From: Psettodes erumei
Taxonomy: Eukaryota; Chordata; Actinopteri; Pleuronectiformes; Psettodidae
NCBI GenBank assembly: GCA_016785225.1
Contig: JAFBJZ010000874.1
Location: 2,287,501-2,351,500 of the forward strand
Length of the DNA: 64,000 nt
Direction of reading: 5' to 3'
Part shown: piece after piece, positions 26,201 to 39,800 of the stretch
Layout: each line of letters starts with the position of its first letter
Numbering within the stretch: position 1 is the stretch's first letter
Made by a program: the position numbers and the translations under genes
Notes under the pieces: generated by a model
Databases searched by the model: none
What the model saw: only the letters and a program-made list of their open reading frames with translations
What the model was told of the DNA's origin: nothing

Positions 26201-27905
26201 TAAGTGTTTAATATCTGCCATGACCCTGACCACCTATCAAAAGTCCCAACAATACACTATATTTTTTTGTAAGATATGATGTACTAAAAAAGACCTTAGA
26301 TTACAGCACCCCCATCAGTTCAATCAGTGTATATTTTAAATAATGGAAACATGAGGGCACATTATCCATCAAAGTTTAATGAACATGGCTAATGAGTCCA
26401 ATATGCAACAATATTTAACTTTTATATTTACATCATATAATAGATATCCAATAGTAAAGTTGTCAATTTAAACTGTAGTTACACTAATGATGTGCTCCAG
26501 CTACCTGATCAGAAATGTAAAAATATACAATAACCCTGAAAGCTTGACATGAAATCTGCCAGATGACTTTACACCTCATTCAGTCTGTGCTCATTGCATC
26601 TCAGTGGCACAGGTTTTTCCACCTAAAGAAGTCACATCTCAGTGTTCAAGCATGGATTTAAAAATGGATATTCATTGAGGTTCCAAAGGAGGGGCCCCGG
26701 TACACATACGAGCCAGTTAAGCCTGTTTAGAATTCGGCTTTACAGAGAAACACATATAATCTGTGGTTAACTTTTTCAATTCACCTACTTATTAACTGCA
26801 AACTTCTGCTCTCCCATAGAGTGAATCATGTGCTGGTATTCAATACACTGCAGCTTCATGCATGCGAGTTCAAAGGATGGTTTCTTCTCACTAATATATT
26901 TAGAGGTAAAGTCTACAGTTTACATAAACCGTGCCATAAATTAAGATAAAACATCATCTGGTCTGGCAAATATTTTATGTGAATCTGACAGATTACGATT
27001 CTTGAATGAACAACTTAAATCCATGGATATATCCTGTTTTCTGTCAAAGGTACAAAGTGGATTACAAATTAGAAATAAGATAATGAGCATGAAATCCTCC
27101 CTTTGCTTTAACTGGCACATCACTGTATATGCATGAAAACCAAACTGTCACTGCACTGGTTTTGCAATCAAATGGATGAGCCAGAAACTGAATGAAGCAG
27201 AATGATTTGGGTTACATTTAAAAGGCCAATGAGTGTTAGATAATTAAATCTATTTACTAAATATTTGTACTATAGTTGGAAACCCTAAACAAAAGGTCTA
27301 AAATCCCTTTCCAAAAGCATTCTACTTTTACAGGAAATTTCCCTTTTCTTTTTGGCTTCCTATCTCAAGGACGGTATCTGCCAACCAGGAGCTACCATGG
27401 CAACAGCCCTTCAATGCACTGTGAGCACTTACTGTGGAGATTGTGACAATGAGAATATTGTTTCAAGTTACAATAATGCCAAATAATGCCAAATCATGTC
27501 TGGAGAAATCCCTGCTTGATCACACCATCAAATGATATGATAATATCACTGAGACACTGTCTTTTAGCATCTATAGGTTTGGGTTTGTTGATGGATACAG
27601 TTCAGCATAAGTCAGCATGCTAGCGTTTAATTCTGTGGCAGATTTATCACCCTAGTCTTGCCCTAAAATATTCCCAGACAGACTGTGGACAAAAATGCCT
27701 ACCTCAAAGCGAGGACGACCTTGAGAGGAAAGCCAAAACCCTCAGCCAGTCAGTGCCAAGTTAATTTTATCCCTGATGAAAAGGGATTTCTGAATCTTTC
27801 AACCAGCAGAGGACTGATAGAGGATTTGGTGGAGTTTCACAGCGTCAAACTTGGGTAATAAGAGGAAGCACGGCATACTGTTTCCCTAAGTGTGCTCTCT
27901 TGCAA

Positions 27906-27964
<59 letters not shown>
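27906..27964. repeat. compound (CT)n(CA)n microsatellite
   Basis: About 25 bp of CT is followed without interruption by about 34 bp of CA. Confidence 0.98.
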
Positions 27965-27967
<3 letters not shown>

Positions 27968-30900
27968 TTTCAACACATTCTAATGACACTGATAAACTGA
28001 GGCCAGAAATGAAGCCGGGACACTTTAGAGGCTGTGATTTGATGACTTGACGTAGATCAGAGTTTTGTCCCAGTTAAGCTTTATGTGAAAGTGCTGACGG
28101 CTGGTCATTCCACACAGAGGACTCAGGTTTTTTTCCCTGAGCCAAATTCACACTGCTGAGAGATACTTATGGGGCACAGGAAGTTTTAATACTCGACTTC
28201 CATACACCAGTGGCAACTGCCAAAAATCTTTGCTGCCAAGGACACCAATCAAAAACAAAGAACTACACTAACCATTTATTTGAGAATCCTAATACTACAT
28301 AAATATGAAAACTTATCCCTAAAGGAACTTTACCTCAAGACTAATTTTACTTTTTTACTCATATTGGGGTCAAACGGGGGTTGTGAGAGGAAAAGCCATG
28401 AGGTCATCACACATTAAGATGATTCATTCCCCTTGGGAGCACTAATGTCCTCAGCAAATACCATGGCAATCTTCCAAAGAGTTCCTGAGATATCTTGCAT
28501 GTCAAACTGACACTTTGGCCTGAAAGCGGTGCGAGATGAAACGTCAGTGACGTGTATTTTTAAATGCATTTTTAAAATGCCCCCCCCTTGTTATTTTTCA
28601 TTCATTCACTTTCATTCACACATTGGCACCATGTTTAGTTCCACTGCTTATCCACAAGGTGGGAGTATATACAAGTCAGCTGCAAATGTAAAGACAATGT
28701 TGGGGTGTTAGAGGTTTTATCTACCAATAACTTGAAGATGCAATTATAGATGACTCTTTTAAATGTGTTTCCCTCTCTGTTATTGTACTTTAAAACAGCT
28801 CCTCCCAACTGCATAATCCTCAAGAATTAGGAAATTTACATCCAGCTCTCTCCAGAGGTGGTCTTAGTAAAGGATTTACTTCTCTTAGAGAAAAACTGTA
28901 ACCTTTTCACTTGCTCTGATAACCACATAGCATTACCACATGATCTTGTAATCTCATATCAGTGTAGATAATCTAGATATACGTCCCATTTTTGTTTTGT
29001 TCTCATGTCATCTGCCACTGAATTTAAAGGAAAGACACTGACAAACAGCAGGTCATAGTCTTGTATATTTAAATCAGTGACATACATGTATCTCAGGCGA
29101 AGGAGAACCAGATAGTGAGGATAAAGTGAGCCAACAGAAGAGTGTAGGCCAGAAGCAAAATGATCCAAGGGTCCTGGTTATGTAACATACAGTATATGCA
29201 GCTATTTAAAGATGAGAATACGATTGTTTTGAAAAAAAAAAAAAGGCTGACTTTCATTTCACACATACATTTTTTAATCACTTCTTTTCTTGAGACAGTG
29301 GAAACCAAATAATAAAATAATAACACATATGGTACAAAATAGTACACTTAATATAAGTGTTAACTTACTTAACATTACTTAATATTGGGTAATGGGGATG
29401 ATATATGTGTTCTGCGTAATCCGTAATGTCATAAATGTTCTATTTACCACCTTTCTATTTTCTAAATGGGAAACTGATGCAGTGCAGTTTTCAAGTGTAC
29501 TGATTATGTACAGCTGAGTGTCTCTGCAATGATTCATGCAACGACCTTGAAAGTTAATGTTGATTTACCCGGGTCTCAAGCTCAACATAATTTATTTAGT
29601 GAAATAATTAGTGCAGTGCTGAACAAGCTCACCTCCTCAAATGAACCATGGTGACTTCAGGTCGCAGTATGCTTTTTACATATTATCTGTGAAAGTACCT
29701 CATTTTAACATGAAAGCAGCATTATTTTTAATCATGGAGTGTCATATCTTTACTGGAGTAAATAATGAAATACTTCAGGAAGACGTCATCTTTATGGAAC
29801 TGAAATAAAAAAATACCACCCTCTTGTGGAGATAGAGGTTATAAAATACTATGAAATAAGGAATTATAAAATTGTGCAGGATTTAAAAAAAATAAATTTT
29901 TCATGTTCCCAGATTATATGATCAGGTATTGACAAGAGATCATCGGTGCTGCTGCAGTTTAGCTGGACAGTATGACTGTAAACAAGTGCAGGCTGTCTGT
30001 TGATCCACAGTTTTTCTCATCTCTGTAAAAAAAATGACATGTGGATGCAAAGTAGTTTCTTTAAAATAAATACAAATGCTTGAGTTTTTCAAATAATGAT
30101 AAAAGACAAGAGTATAAAAGTGCAAATTAAGTGTGATGATTAAATACATGATTAAATCTCAAGCCATCAATGTATTAATAAATCTGTATTTTGAGTATTG
30201 TTGTGTACCATGTTATTTAAAAAATTAACATAATTTTCATCAACATTTTTTTATTGCCTGTAAATGTTTAAGGAAAACTGACTTGTTGATTTGTTGCCTC
30301 AGTCCGAATCCACTGACTTGTTGGCCATTTTGACAAGTGACAAGTTTTTTTCAATTATGCCTAGTTCATATTTGCTCTGCCCTCTTAGACAATTGATTTT
30401 AAATGTATTTGATAATGGTATGTGAATTAAACATTTCAGTAGGACATTTATTTATAATTCCAATCTTTCAATAAATATCCAGAAAGCAATGCAGGACTGC
30501 ATGCCCTCACAGAGTGAGATGGATAGTTTGGTGGTTTAAATGTTAATGCTGAAATGAACTTGTGGGCTACAGTCCATCCAAAAAGCCACCTACAATATGA
30601 GTACTTTATGCATTCATTACCATACTTGACTCTGTATTTAAGTGGCCTGATAATCAGACTGAATTATAATTTTGTATCACTTTGTGGAATAAAAGAGAGA
30701 TGTGGGTGGTGATTTAAGAGGTTTGGACTTTAGAGGCAAAAGTTGTGTTGAGTGCTTGTGGCATTATGACCTTAGTCCACAGCCCTTTTGAATCGAAATT
30801 ATAATGAAAATATTTTTTGAGAGATGCCAGCGGCAGTTGCAGGTAACAAGAGTAATAAGACCATAGAGTTAGTCTGCCCATCATGGTCTGGTAACCTGCA

Positions 30901-31100
30901 AAGGGGCTTTGAGGCAAAGACGACCAGCTCTCCTTTTAACCTTTTGTTCTTTCCCTTTGTTCCAAGTCTGCTCTGTGATCATTCTAAAAATTATTATCTG
31001 AAACGTTTTCTCAACGTGCAGCTCAACGATAAATTAAATGATGTATTAAGATAGTATATTTTCTAAATTCATTAAGCTGTATTGAGTTGAAAATGATCAA

Positions 31101-31226
31101 TTCTACACACGTGACGAAACAGGAAGTCTTACTTTGTAAAGGTATTTGGTGCCGCAGATTTAATTTGGGTCATTGACGACACCGGTTGTCCTGTTACACG
31201 AGTGTTTCCCGCTGAGGTCTGCAACA
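31101..31226 (+). promoter_or_regulatory. gtf2f2: gtf2f2 promoter and 5' UTR
   Basis: Immediately upstream of the gtf2f2 start are CACGTGAC (E-box/CRE-like, 31,108-31,115) and AGGAAGT (ETS core, 31,121-31,127). Both are common in promoters of housekeeping transcription-factor genes. No TATA box is visible. Confidence 0.5.
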
Positions 31227-31292
31227 ATGTCAGAGAAACGGGAGGTTAACCTGACTGGAGTCAAACAAAATAAAGCCGTGTGGCTTGTCAAG
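31227..31292 (+). CDS. gtf2f2: gtf2f2 exon 1
   Basis: General transcription factor IIF subunit 2 (RAP30) pairs with RAP74 to bring RNA polymerase II to the promoter. This exon encodes MSEKREVNLTGVKQNKAVWL and V-K (22 residues), matching the vertebrate RAP30 N-terminus, whose LTGxKQNxxVWLVK is conserved. The ATG has an A at -3. The exon ends in phase 0 at AAG|gttggt. It begins the N-terminal RAP74-dimerisation barrel. Confidence 0.95.
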
Positions 31293-31604
31293 GTTGGTTC
31301 ACCCGCACACGTTAAAGGTGGATGAGACAGGTTTATGTGCTGATTTATACTGAGTTTATACGGCGGAGTCAGGTCGCACTTTAACTCAGTCCAGCAAAAT
31401 TTGCGCTTTTGCAAATGGTTTTACTCATCAGCCTCAAATGAGGGATTATAAGGTTGTCAACTAAAGCTTAATTAGCTGGCAAGTAATTAAATGGAGCACA
31501 GCTTACCCGTTTCATCTTCCTGTAAATTAAAAATAATTGGAATACGTGATATATGACCCTGTTGTTGTGGTTGTTGTTATTTATTTCTATCAATCCCCCA
31601 CCAG

Positions 31605-31678
31605 GTTCCCAAGTATTTATCTCAGCAATGGGAAAAGACCACAGAAAAGGGAGAAGTTGGGAAAATAACCATTGGCAA
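31605..31678 (+). CDS. gtf2f2: gtf2f2 exon 2
   Basis: A 74-nt exon encoding VPKYLSQQWEKTTEKGEVGK then ITIG and two bases of the next codon. VPKYLSQQW and GEVGK are signature RAP30 residues in the dimerisation domain. It is flanked by ccaccag and gtatgt. The remaining AA pairs with the first G of exon 3. Confidence 0.95.
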
Positions 31679-32066
31679 GTATGTACCTAATTCTGAAATG
31701 TTCACCAAGAATCGTTCAATACGTTTTTATTGTCCTCTCGTTATGATTACTGATGAATATTGAAACAACATTTCTATTAAATGATTAGGTCGATGAGTCA
31801 ATTGACAGAAAAGGGAGTAACAGTTTAATTCATTTTTTTAAGGTAAAATGCTTTTCAGGTATTAATATTTTATGCAGATTGTTGTCATACATAATAAACT
31901 GAAAAATTTGAGTTGAGTTTGTTAATTGGACAGAACAAGCCATTTGAAGATGTTACCTTGGGCTGTGGGTATTTTTTCAATCGTTTTCACTTCTGACATT
32001 CAATAGATAAAGGGAGCAATTGATTAGTCAAGAAAATAACTGACACCTTTTCCTCTCTTCTCACAG

Positions 32067-32085
32067 GAAGCAAGGCAAAACAGAG
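32067..32085 (+). CDS. gtf2f2: gtf2f2 exon 3 (19-nt microexon)
   Basis: After tctcacag the exon reads G AAG CAA GGC AAA ACA GAG and is followed by gtgaga. It encodes (K)KQGKTE, equivalent to human KTQGRTE. At 19 nt it is far too small to be found as a reading frame; phase, splice sites and residues all agree. Exons 2 and 3 together restore frame (74+19=93). Confidence 0.92.
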
Positions 32086-32452
32086 GTGAGACAACTTCAT
32101 AATAAATTGCACAGGACAGCTTGCACAGTAGACTCAAACAACATCCTTCATTCACTTCTAAATATGATAAGATAAGACCTTTCCATTCATTTGGCAAAAC
32201 AGTGTGTTGATTCATTTTCAATTAAGGTGACTCAACAGGCACAACTCCTCCTTCCACCTGTTCAATCTGCGTTCTATTGTTTTTCTGTTTCTGTTTGTTG
32301 TGTCACTGTTTGCCTCTGCGCTAGCCCAACTTCCTCTCCGGGATCATGAAAGGTTTATCACATCATATTTGACCTTATCGATTATGATGAATCAAAAAAC
32401 AGCTTGTTAATGTGACATGTTAGTCATGTCTTGATTCAGCTTTGTTTCTCAG

Positions 32453-32597
32453 GTGTGTTTCAGCCTGAATGCAGAGCTGAGTGCCCTGGGGGCTGTGGGG
32501 GAGAAGGATGAATCACTGCAGATCCCAAAGGATCATCCCTTCACCATGCACGCAGTGGGTGGACAGACCCTGGCTGTCTTCAGCCAGATCGACACAG
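32453..32597 (+). CDS. gtf2f2: gtf2f2 exon 4
   Basis: A 145-nt exon encoding VCFSLNAELSALGAVGEKDE, SLQIPKDHPFTMHAVGGQTL and AVFSQIDT plus one base. The HPFxxxxVGGQTLxVF motif is conserved in RAP30. It is bounded by tttctcag and g|gtcagt. The reading frame stays open past the donor into intron sequence, which is not conserved. The residue pattern completes most of the RAP74-binding barrel. Confidence 0.94.
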
Positions 32598-33686
32598 GTC
32601 AGTCTGCAACTCAGCTGCTCCACCTCTCACTTGTCTGTTTCTTTTTAATGCTACGTAATGCCATCTGAAACACAAGTTTGACAGGTGGCTAAAGGGATCC
32701 AACTGGAATATATTTGCTAGTGAATGTGATTCCTGCAGTGGCCCACAGGGCAGTGTGGTTTGTCCATATCCAAGACAGATTTGACCTGTAACACTTAATC
32801 TACTGATTCATCTGGAGGAGAAAAATCCTGAAGCTGTGCTGTTGACAGGGAAAAGCAAAAGTCACAGTCAGAGTGACATGACAATACGAGCAGCCATCGT
32901 TGTTGTCCTGTAATTTCTCAGGTTGTCTTGCTTTGGAAATAAACAGGTTTTGATAGATTTTTACACTGATTGGACTTAAAGATTCATGGGTAGATGTACT
33001 ACGTTTCCATCACAAAAAATTGCAGGGTGGCTTTTGATTTGTGGGTCAGAGGGATTTGCAGGGATTTGCATCAGATGCTGAACTTCAAACTAGCTGCAAC
33101 TGTATGGCGCAGTGTTTAATAATGTGACCTGAGATTTAATTTTAATTGGATACTTTATTTTGACCCATGTGCACTTTAACATAATGGACTAACAACAATT
33201 AAAAAAGAACTTAATGCAATTATTTTCAAGGGAAATCATGACAAATTAAACATCAAATAAAAAAAAACAAAAATATAATGGAAAAGGAAATTTTAAATGG
33301 AATAAAATGAAGATAAAAGCTTCCTGCATTTCAGCAGGAGGCAGGCCAGCCACATCAGCAAATTGTTATGGGCAATTCAGTACCTCTCAGGGTGCCAGTG
33401 CTCAGTAACGATAAAATCAGTGCTTCTCTTGGTATTTTTGAAATGCTTCTCTCGGTGTTTGTAATTGGGTGCTGATGGCACAAAAACAACAAGCATATTG
33501 TGACCTTACCCTGTTTACTGCCAAATTAGTTCAATTCACAAATTTTGAGTTGCCAAGACTCTATCCTAAAATTTTTGCCTAAATGGTGCAGTCGATAGTT
33601 TTCTAGTGCAATTTGGAGTGAAAAACGGATTTAAGTGTCACTGCACCAAGATAGAATCAGGAAAATGCCATGGTTTATATACGTAT

Positions 33687-33690
<4 letters not shown>

Positions 33691-33732
<42 letters not shown>
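33691..33732. repeat. (TG)n microsatellite
   Basis: A perfect TG run of about 41 bp in gtf2f2 intron 4. Confidence 0.98.
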
Positions 33733-33734
<2 letters not shown>

Positions 33735-36700
33735 AACTCTAATATAGTTTAGTCATTTAGTAGTGTAGCAGAATGATAACTTAACCCATGCTGATGATAT
33801 ATATTGCAGTGATGGTTGTAGTTACCAACAAGCAATCCAAAGCATTTACAAAATATAAACCAGTGTAGTGACTGAACCATAGCTGCTCTTGTGTTATTTG
33901 TGTGTGGATGCCAGAAACAGCAGGTGTTTTTGCTCAGAGGTGTTTTCTTGTTTTGTTCTGTTTTTTAAGTATGCTGTAGTTGGCAGGAAAGATGCACTGG
34001 AGCTAAACCATATTCCCTGTAGATGCCCATGTTTCCATGACATCTGTGGATCCCATGTTAGGAGCAAAACAAACAAAAAGATCCCCCCTGAATGTGAACT
34101 TATCCTACTTGAGCTTCCACAGAAGGGAAAGAAATATTAACAGAAGTCACTGTCAAGCTTTTGAGCTTCAGTTCTGTAACAGAACAAAGGGAGCTTGTCA
34201 TCAATCAACAAGCACATTGATTTAAAATTATGAGAATCAGCCGAGGGAAACAGGAAACACTTAAATAATTGTTTCATTAAGCAGCTTAGCAGACAGTCAA
34301 ACGAGATAAAAGGAACCCAAGGAGTACATCAATGAGTTAACAGGGGAGCAGCTGATAGATGATAGATATAATGTCTGATATATAGATAGACATACTGTAA
34401 CTCTAACATCACAGTGGATGTAGTGCAAGTGAAAATAAGAAAAAAAGAAAAATATTAAAAGGTGCACTTTCTGTATTTTTTTTCTTTCTTTTATTTTTTT
34501 CAACCCACAGAAATGAAACATTGTTTCCTGGACAAATACATATACCCTCCAGCATTTTGAATCAGAGAATATTATGTAATCCTTTTAAATGTTTTGGTGG
34601 TATCTTATATAACTGTGTAGGAAAGAAAAAAAAATTATTAAAGAGAGTTAGTGTTGTAGATTTATTAACACTTCAGATGTGTAAAAAGAGTGGTAGAAGC
34701 CAGTTTTTCACCAGCATTGAAAATGCTCAATTTACTATACTATCAACACAAACTGTAAAATCCTGGATTTAGAACAGAAGAAATGCCAAGTTGCTCCTCA
34801 AAACTACACATGTTCATTTTTGTCAAGCAAAAAATACTCTCTCTTGAAATGCTGCTGATAAGGCGCCAAGGGTGAATTGAAAGATTCACAAAATAATGCT
34901 CTGTAGGTTCAGCCCTCCACATGGTTCCATTCACATTGTCACAAAAATAACCATTATAGCTGTTTTCTAAGGGCATTTGCAGACTAATCAATTAGTCTAC
35001 CAAAACCATACAGTGAAGGGAAAGGAGAAAAGCGGTACAAGGTGCATGGGTGAATGACTGGAAAAGAGCGTGAAAGAGAGGTAACCTGCACTGAAACTGA
35101 GATTCAGCTTTGTTCATATTTTCTAGTGAGGTTCAGCAGTGATTTGCAAAGGATTAGAGTTGCAGACTAGCACTGTCAATCTCATGAAGGCGGTCACACA
35201 TGTAGTTTACCTTGCTCACACGTGTTTTTTAATGTGTAGCCTTTGCTTTCTTAATATACGTATAACCACAACTCAACTGGCGGAAAATCAGAATTTCTGC
35301 ATGTTACTGATGACAACAGATGATTTCTCATCAATAAAGCACGATAAAGCGTGCTTCTAAACTGTAATTAAAACTGATATAAAGCTTTCTCCTTTATCAC
35401 GGTATAGCCACAAGGTTTTTTCAGTCACCACCCACATGCACTTTACATTCACCCACACTTGCATGCATTAATACCTCCTACATGTGATAATGGATTTTTC
35501 TTTATCACAATTTTTTTCTATCACTTCAGTTTTTTATTATCGCCAATATCAGCAACACTTCAAAATGCTGGGCACTGATTTTTTTTTCTGTGAATATTTT
35601 GTTGTATTATTAAAAAGATAGTCAGACTCAAGCGTAAACTATTGAAGCTTTGTACTTTAGTGTCAGGGACGATCATCAGTGTTTTATGCCCGTGTTTGTG
35701 AATGTGGAGGCGTAAAAGCCTCTTGGTTTTTATCTTAAAGATGTCAGTCCTCCAGTTGGCTTGCTTGGCTGTGAAAGCGAACAAGAAACAAGAAGTAGGA
35801 TAATGTCCTTTGAGATGTGGTGGTGTGTAGTCTCTATTTACCTGACTGATGCTCAGCTCCACCCCCAATCGCCCACACAAAAGGTACACTGTATGACACC
35901 GGACTCCCACTCACAGTCTCGATCCCTCAAAAACACACACATACAGGCGCACACACTTGCAGCAGCAGCTAACCTTGCTGCACCTGCGCTCTGGTTTGAT
36001 TTGCACTTGCACTCTCACTCTCACACTTTTTGCCTCCCTCCCACTCAGATTTTACCAGCACTTGACACCTCGGACAGAGCAGGTCCACATGTTGAAATAT
36101 TACATTTACATGTGAGAAATCTAGTATGAAATCTTGTCAGTTTTACCATATTAACTTCACGTACGCTCCCTAAAACTTAATTCTTTATATTTAATGTACA
36201 AAAAATCAAATCAAAAGAATCAAATATAATGTTAGAGGTCAGATGCTTTTTGCTCTCTTTTTTTACATCTGAGTAAAAGATAACAGAGATTTTGTAATTT
36301 TGGATGTATTATAGGGCAAAACAACAAAATGCTATACACATGTTCATGAACCTTTGACTTTTCATCTTGTCTAACACTTTAGTTCAAGACATCTGAAACC
36401 AAGTGGATTCTTGGGATTAATATTTGCTGGATTGTTCTCTTACTCATTAAGCAAAATTCATAATGGCACTAATACTGTAATCATATATTTTAAAAAACTG
36501 TATGGCAAGGATACACAGTTTAAAAAAGTGACTTGGGCAGAGCACACAACTCATAATGAGGAAATATGTAATCCAGCCCCACAGTGACCAATATGATCCA
36601 AGCATTTCAGAATCTCTTTAATCTAAAGACTTCAATGATCTGACAACAGTGAGAGGTTTCTAATGCTGACCGTCAGTGACTGATACATACTCGAATGGTG

Positions 36701-36806
36701 TGTGACATGGCTTTTGTACTGTAAGGCTGCTAGCTAAATGTTCCTCCATTATTTCCCCCCTCGTTGTTCTGCTTTGTTCCGACAAGGACCAGGTATTGAT
36801 TAAGAG

Positions 36807-36819
36807 GTTGCTAGGCAAC
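36807..36819. promoter_or_regulatory. RFX X-box-like palindrome
   Basis: GTTGCTAGGCAAC is a 13-bp inverted repeat (GTTGC/GCAAC arms) of the RFX-binding type. A further half-site GTTGCC follows at 36,827. Confidence 0.4.
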
Positions 36820-39800
36820 AGGCTTAGTTGCCACAGAAGCGTGCAGGGGAGAAGAGAAAGCCAGATGTAATGTGCTGCTCTGTTACAGTATGACTTTCAG
36901 CTGCTTCTTTAAAGCTTTTCAATTCAAACTTTTCAGTTACTTTCAGAAACATAGAACAGAATGTCTACAATTTCTCTGTTCTGAATGACTTTGTGAAGTA
37001 TTTTAACCTTTGAATATCCACTGATACTTCCTTACTTAATTCCATACTGTTCACCTGAACATAATACTAATAATAGTATGTGGTACTGTAATGATATTCA
37101 GGTGACTCCTGTATTTGTCTTGAGGAATACTGAGAATATCAGTCAAAGAAAACTTCTGATCCATCAAAGCTTTTAAAAGCCACCAGCGTTAGTCTCACTG
37201 ACAAATGACAGATTGGCTTGGCTGTAACCCCAATCAAGAAACAGCCAGACAAGAGAACAAAGAGAGGCTTTTTAAATCCTGGAGTGAAACAGAGATGTGG
37301 GCTGTGATTGAGACGTCTGCAAGCAGGCTAAATATAAGAAGCAGAAATTCATTAATGTTTGTGTGAAGGGGATGAAGTGCTGTTGTCCTGCTGTGTTGTT
37401 ATTTGAAATCCCTTGTGTGTTGTAGCTTCATGCACTGAACCAGTGGAACTGTGAGGGCTGTTGGTTGGATCCTGGGCAGACTGTTGTAGGTGTTTTATTG
37501 AAGGAGTGTGTCTGGCTTTGCTTTGTGGGCTCATTTCAAAAGTGTGGCTCATGAATCGTGTAGGGTTTAGAGAGGAATATCTCTTGACCGGATACCGCTT
37601 GAAAAGCACGACTTTGTAGTCACATGACCCCTACAACACATGCTCTGACTTCATTCACAAGGATTCGGCAGACGTGCAGTGTGAATCGTTGGCATTCATC
37701 TCTAGCTTTCCTCTTGCTCTACTGGAATTTCTGCACATAGCACAGTGTGGTTGGGCTGTTTCCATGGCTGATGTCAAGGAGCAGGATTTCTGTTTAGATC
37801 AGGGAGTTAAGGCTGTGTTCTGACAACAGTAATCCAGTCCCAGCTGGCAGAGAGCTCAAACCTTGGGCATACTCACTGTCAGAGCTGGTTGAAACTGTCA
37901 CCTCTCTCCTGTTGCACTGCTCTCTGAAAAAAAAACAAAATAACATTCTGAAAATATGACTATCATAGGTATTGTTTGAAATAGATTTGTAGCCACTCTG
38001 GTATGTGTTCTGCACCTTTTTATTTATCTGTCAAATCTCATTTGAGTGCTTTCCTAACAACCCCCACCCTCCGATTTACACAGTTTCACACAGGCAGCTT
38101 CAGATTTAGAGCATAAGAAACCAATGTTTCTCAACGTGTTAATTGAAAAAGTTGAACTGCGATGCCAACTGAGATTGCAACAGCTGTACATACTAACACT
38201 CTCACAGAAAGCACCATAAGGATTAGATGCACACTGATGCAATCAAACCACAGTCTTTTACTTCCTGGCACTTTCAAGTCTCCATTGGAGCAGTTCAGTG
38301 TAAAGTGTGGAAGGCATGTTATTTCTGTTTTCACCACACAGTTGCTTGGAATTACTGAAATATAGGAGGGAGTGACAGGCTTTTCCAGTGCCTGCAAAGC
38401 ATGACTTTCTGTTTAGAAAGGGGAGCCGCATGGGTCCTTGCTTGTTCTATGGACGTGAACCAATTTCTCAGCGCATAATAAGCTTGTTGTATTTTATCAA
38501 ACCACAAAAGTCTAAATTTGTGGATGGATGAAAGATTTTTTTTCCCCTGCAGTCAGAGTACAGTGAATCACTGTGATTCAAGGTTTGCTATTCTTCTCAG
38601 AAATGCATGTTTGTTATTGCTCAAGGTGAAAATAGGACAGCGAGCTAGCAATTGTCTAGTTGGAGAAATGTCATCTGTGTTCACATTTCTGTTTTGCTTC
38701 TTGGAAATATAAGTTTGTCCAACCTCTGTCGTGCTCCCACACAAGACACATGATACCCAGAGTAATGATTGAGACATGACATGATGCTCTGTCGCCAGTA
38801 GATACAATGTGAGCCTCTGGTTGCTTAAGGACTAAGGTTATAGTATGCAAGTATGTCAAGCTGCAGATGAAAGGCACTGAGGTGTTTGTCTCTTTCATGA
38901 CTCCTGCCACTGTCTAAAGAGTTAATAGAAATGCCATGACATCTAACTGTGAATGCAGTAAATTGTGCAAGTTTTCATTGATGTCTGTTCTCCCAGTTTA
39001 TGGTTACTGTTATTTTTTGTCATTTTTTAGAGTGTATTTCAGTACTCCCAATGCAGTTACACAAATCTCTCGACCAAGGTGAAATACTGTAATTTCAGAT
39101 TTTTCTCATTTCATCTGCATCTCTTCACTTCTAATTTTACGAGACAGCTCCGTTGCTGCAGCTGCCATTTCAGCAATCCATCTTCAGAGACTTGAAGAGC
39201 TTGTCTTTTTTTTTTATTTCCCTGCCATCCCAGCTGCATTTCAAATGAGGAATCCAATTTACTCTAACAGCCCATTTCTGTATTTAACATCCAGATACTC
39301 AGCTGACCTGCACCAGTGGGTTTTAGAGGTGGATTAGGGTCGGCTATTGCCTTTGTAGGCAGCCATGCACACTCACACATGAATAAAAAGTATCGCATTA
39401 TTGTTAGACCAGTACATGAGCTGAGTGGAAACAAAAACTGATGTTGGCTCTTTATTAAAAATATAATAATAGCCTGTCGGATTTTTCCCACATCTTATAT
39501 GATGGCATAGTTTTGTGTGAGATGCCCGAGCAAGAAAATAGTTTTGTGTTCTGTGGGAGGCTTTCACTGGTCAGTAACAAAACTCACCACACTCAGCCTT
39601 AGGGCTGCTTACCCACAATTAGTTCAGCTTTCAGTGCTCTGTATTTTCATGGGTTGCATTTTCCAGATCAGGTCTGAGCTGGGTATGTTTTGGAAGCCCC
39701 AGCACTCCTGAACAATATTAACCATCAGGAGAGTTTAGGTGTCAGTTCGTCATATTTCAGGTTTGACATACATATGTTTTAGACATAAGTTCAGAAGGGA

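Larger units (their letters stand above)
22741..31100. other. AT-rich intergenic region between tsc22d1 and gtf2f2
   Basis: About 8.4 kb with no exon I can recognise. In mammals nufip1 and gpalpp1 occupy this interval; I looked for their coding sequence and saw none. Contents include a (CT)n tract at 23,216, a (CT)n(CA)n tract at 27,906, and an RFX-like GCTACCATGGCAAC at 27,391. All reading frames are short and unremarkable. Confidence 0.65.

Noticed and set aside
22741..31100. Search for nufip1 and gpalpp1 exons, tRNA genes and transposase or reverse-transcriptase fragments
   Set aside because: No conserved peptide stretch, tRNA box B sequence or transposon-protein motif was recognised by eye. 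Small or diverged exons could still be missed.
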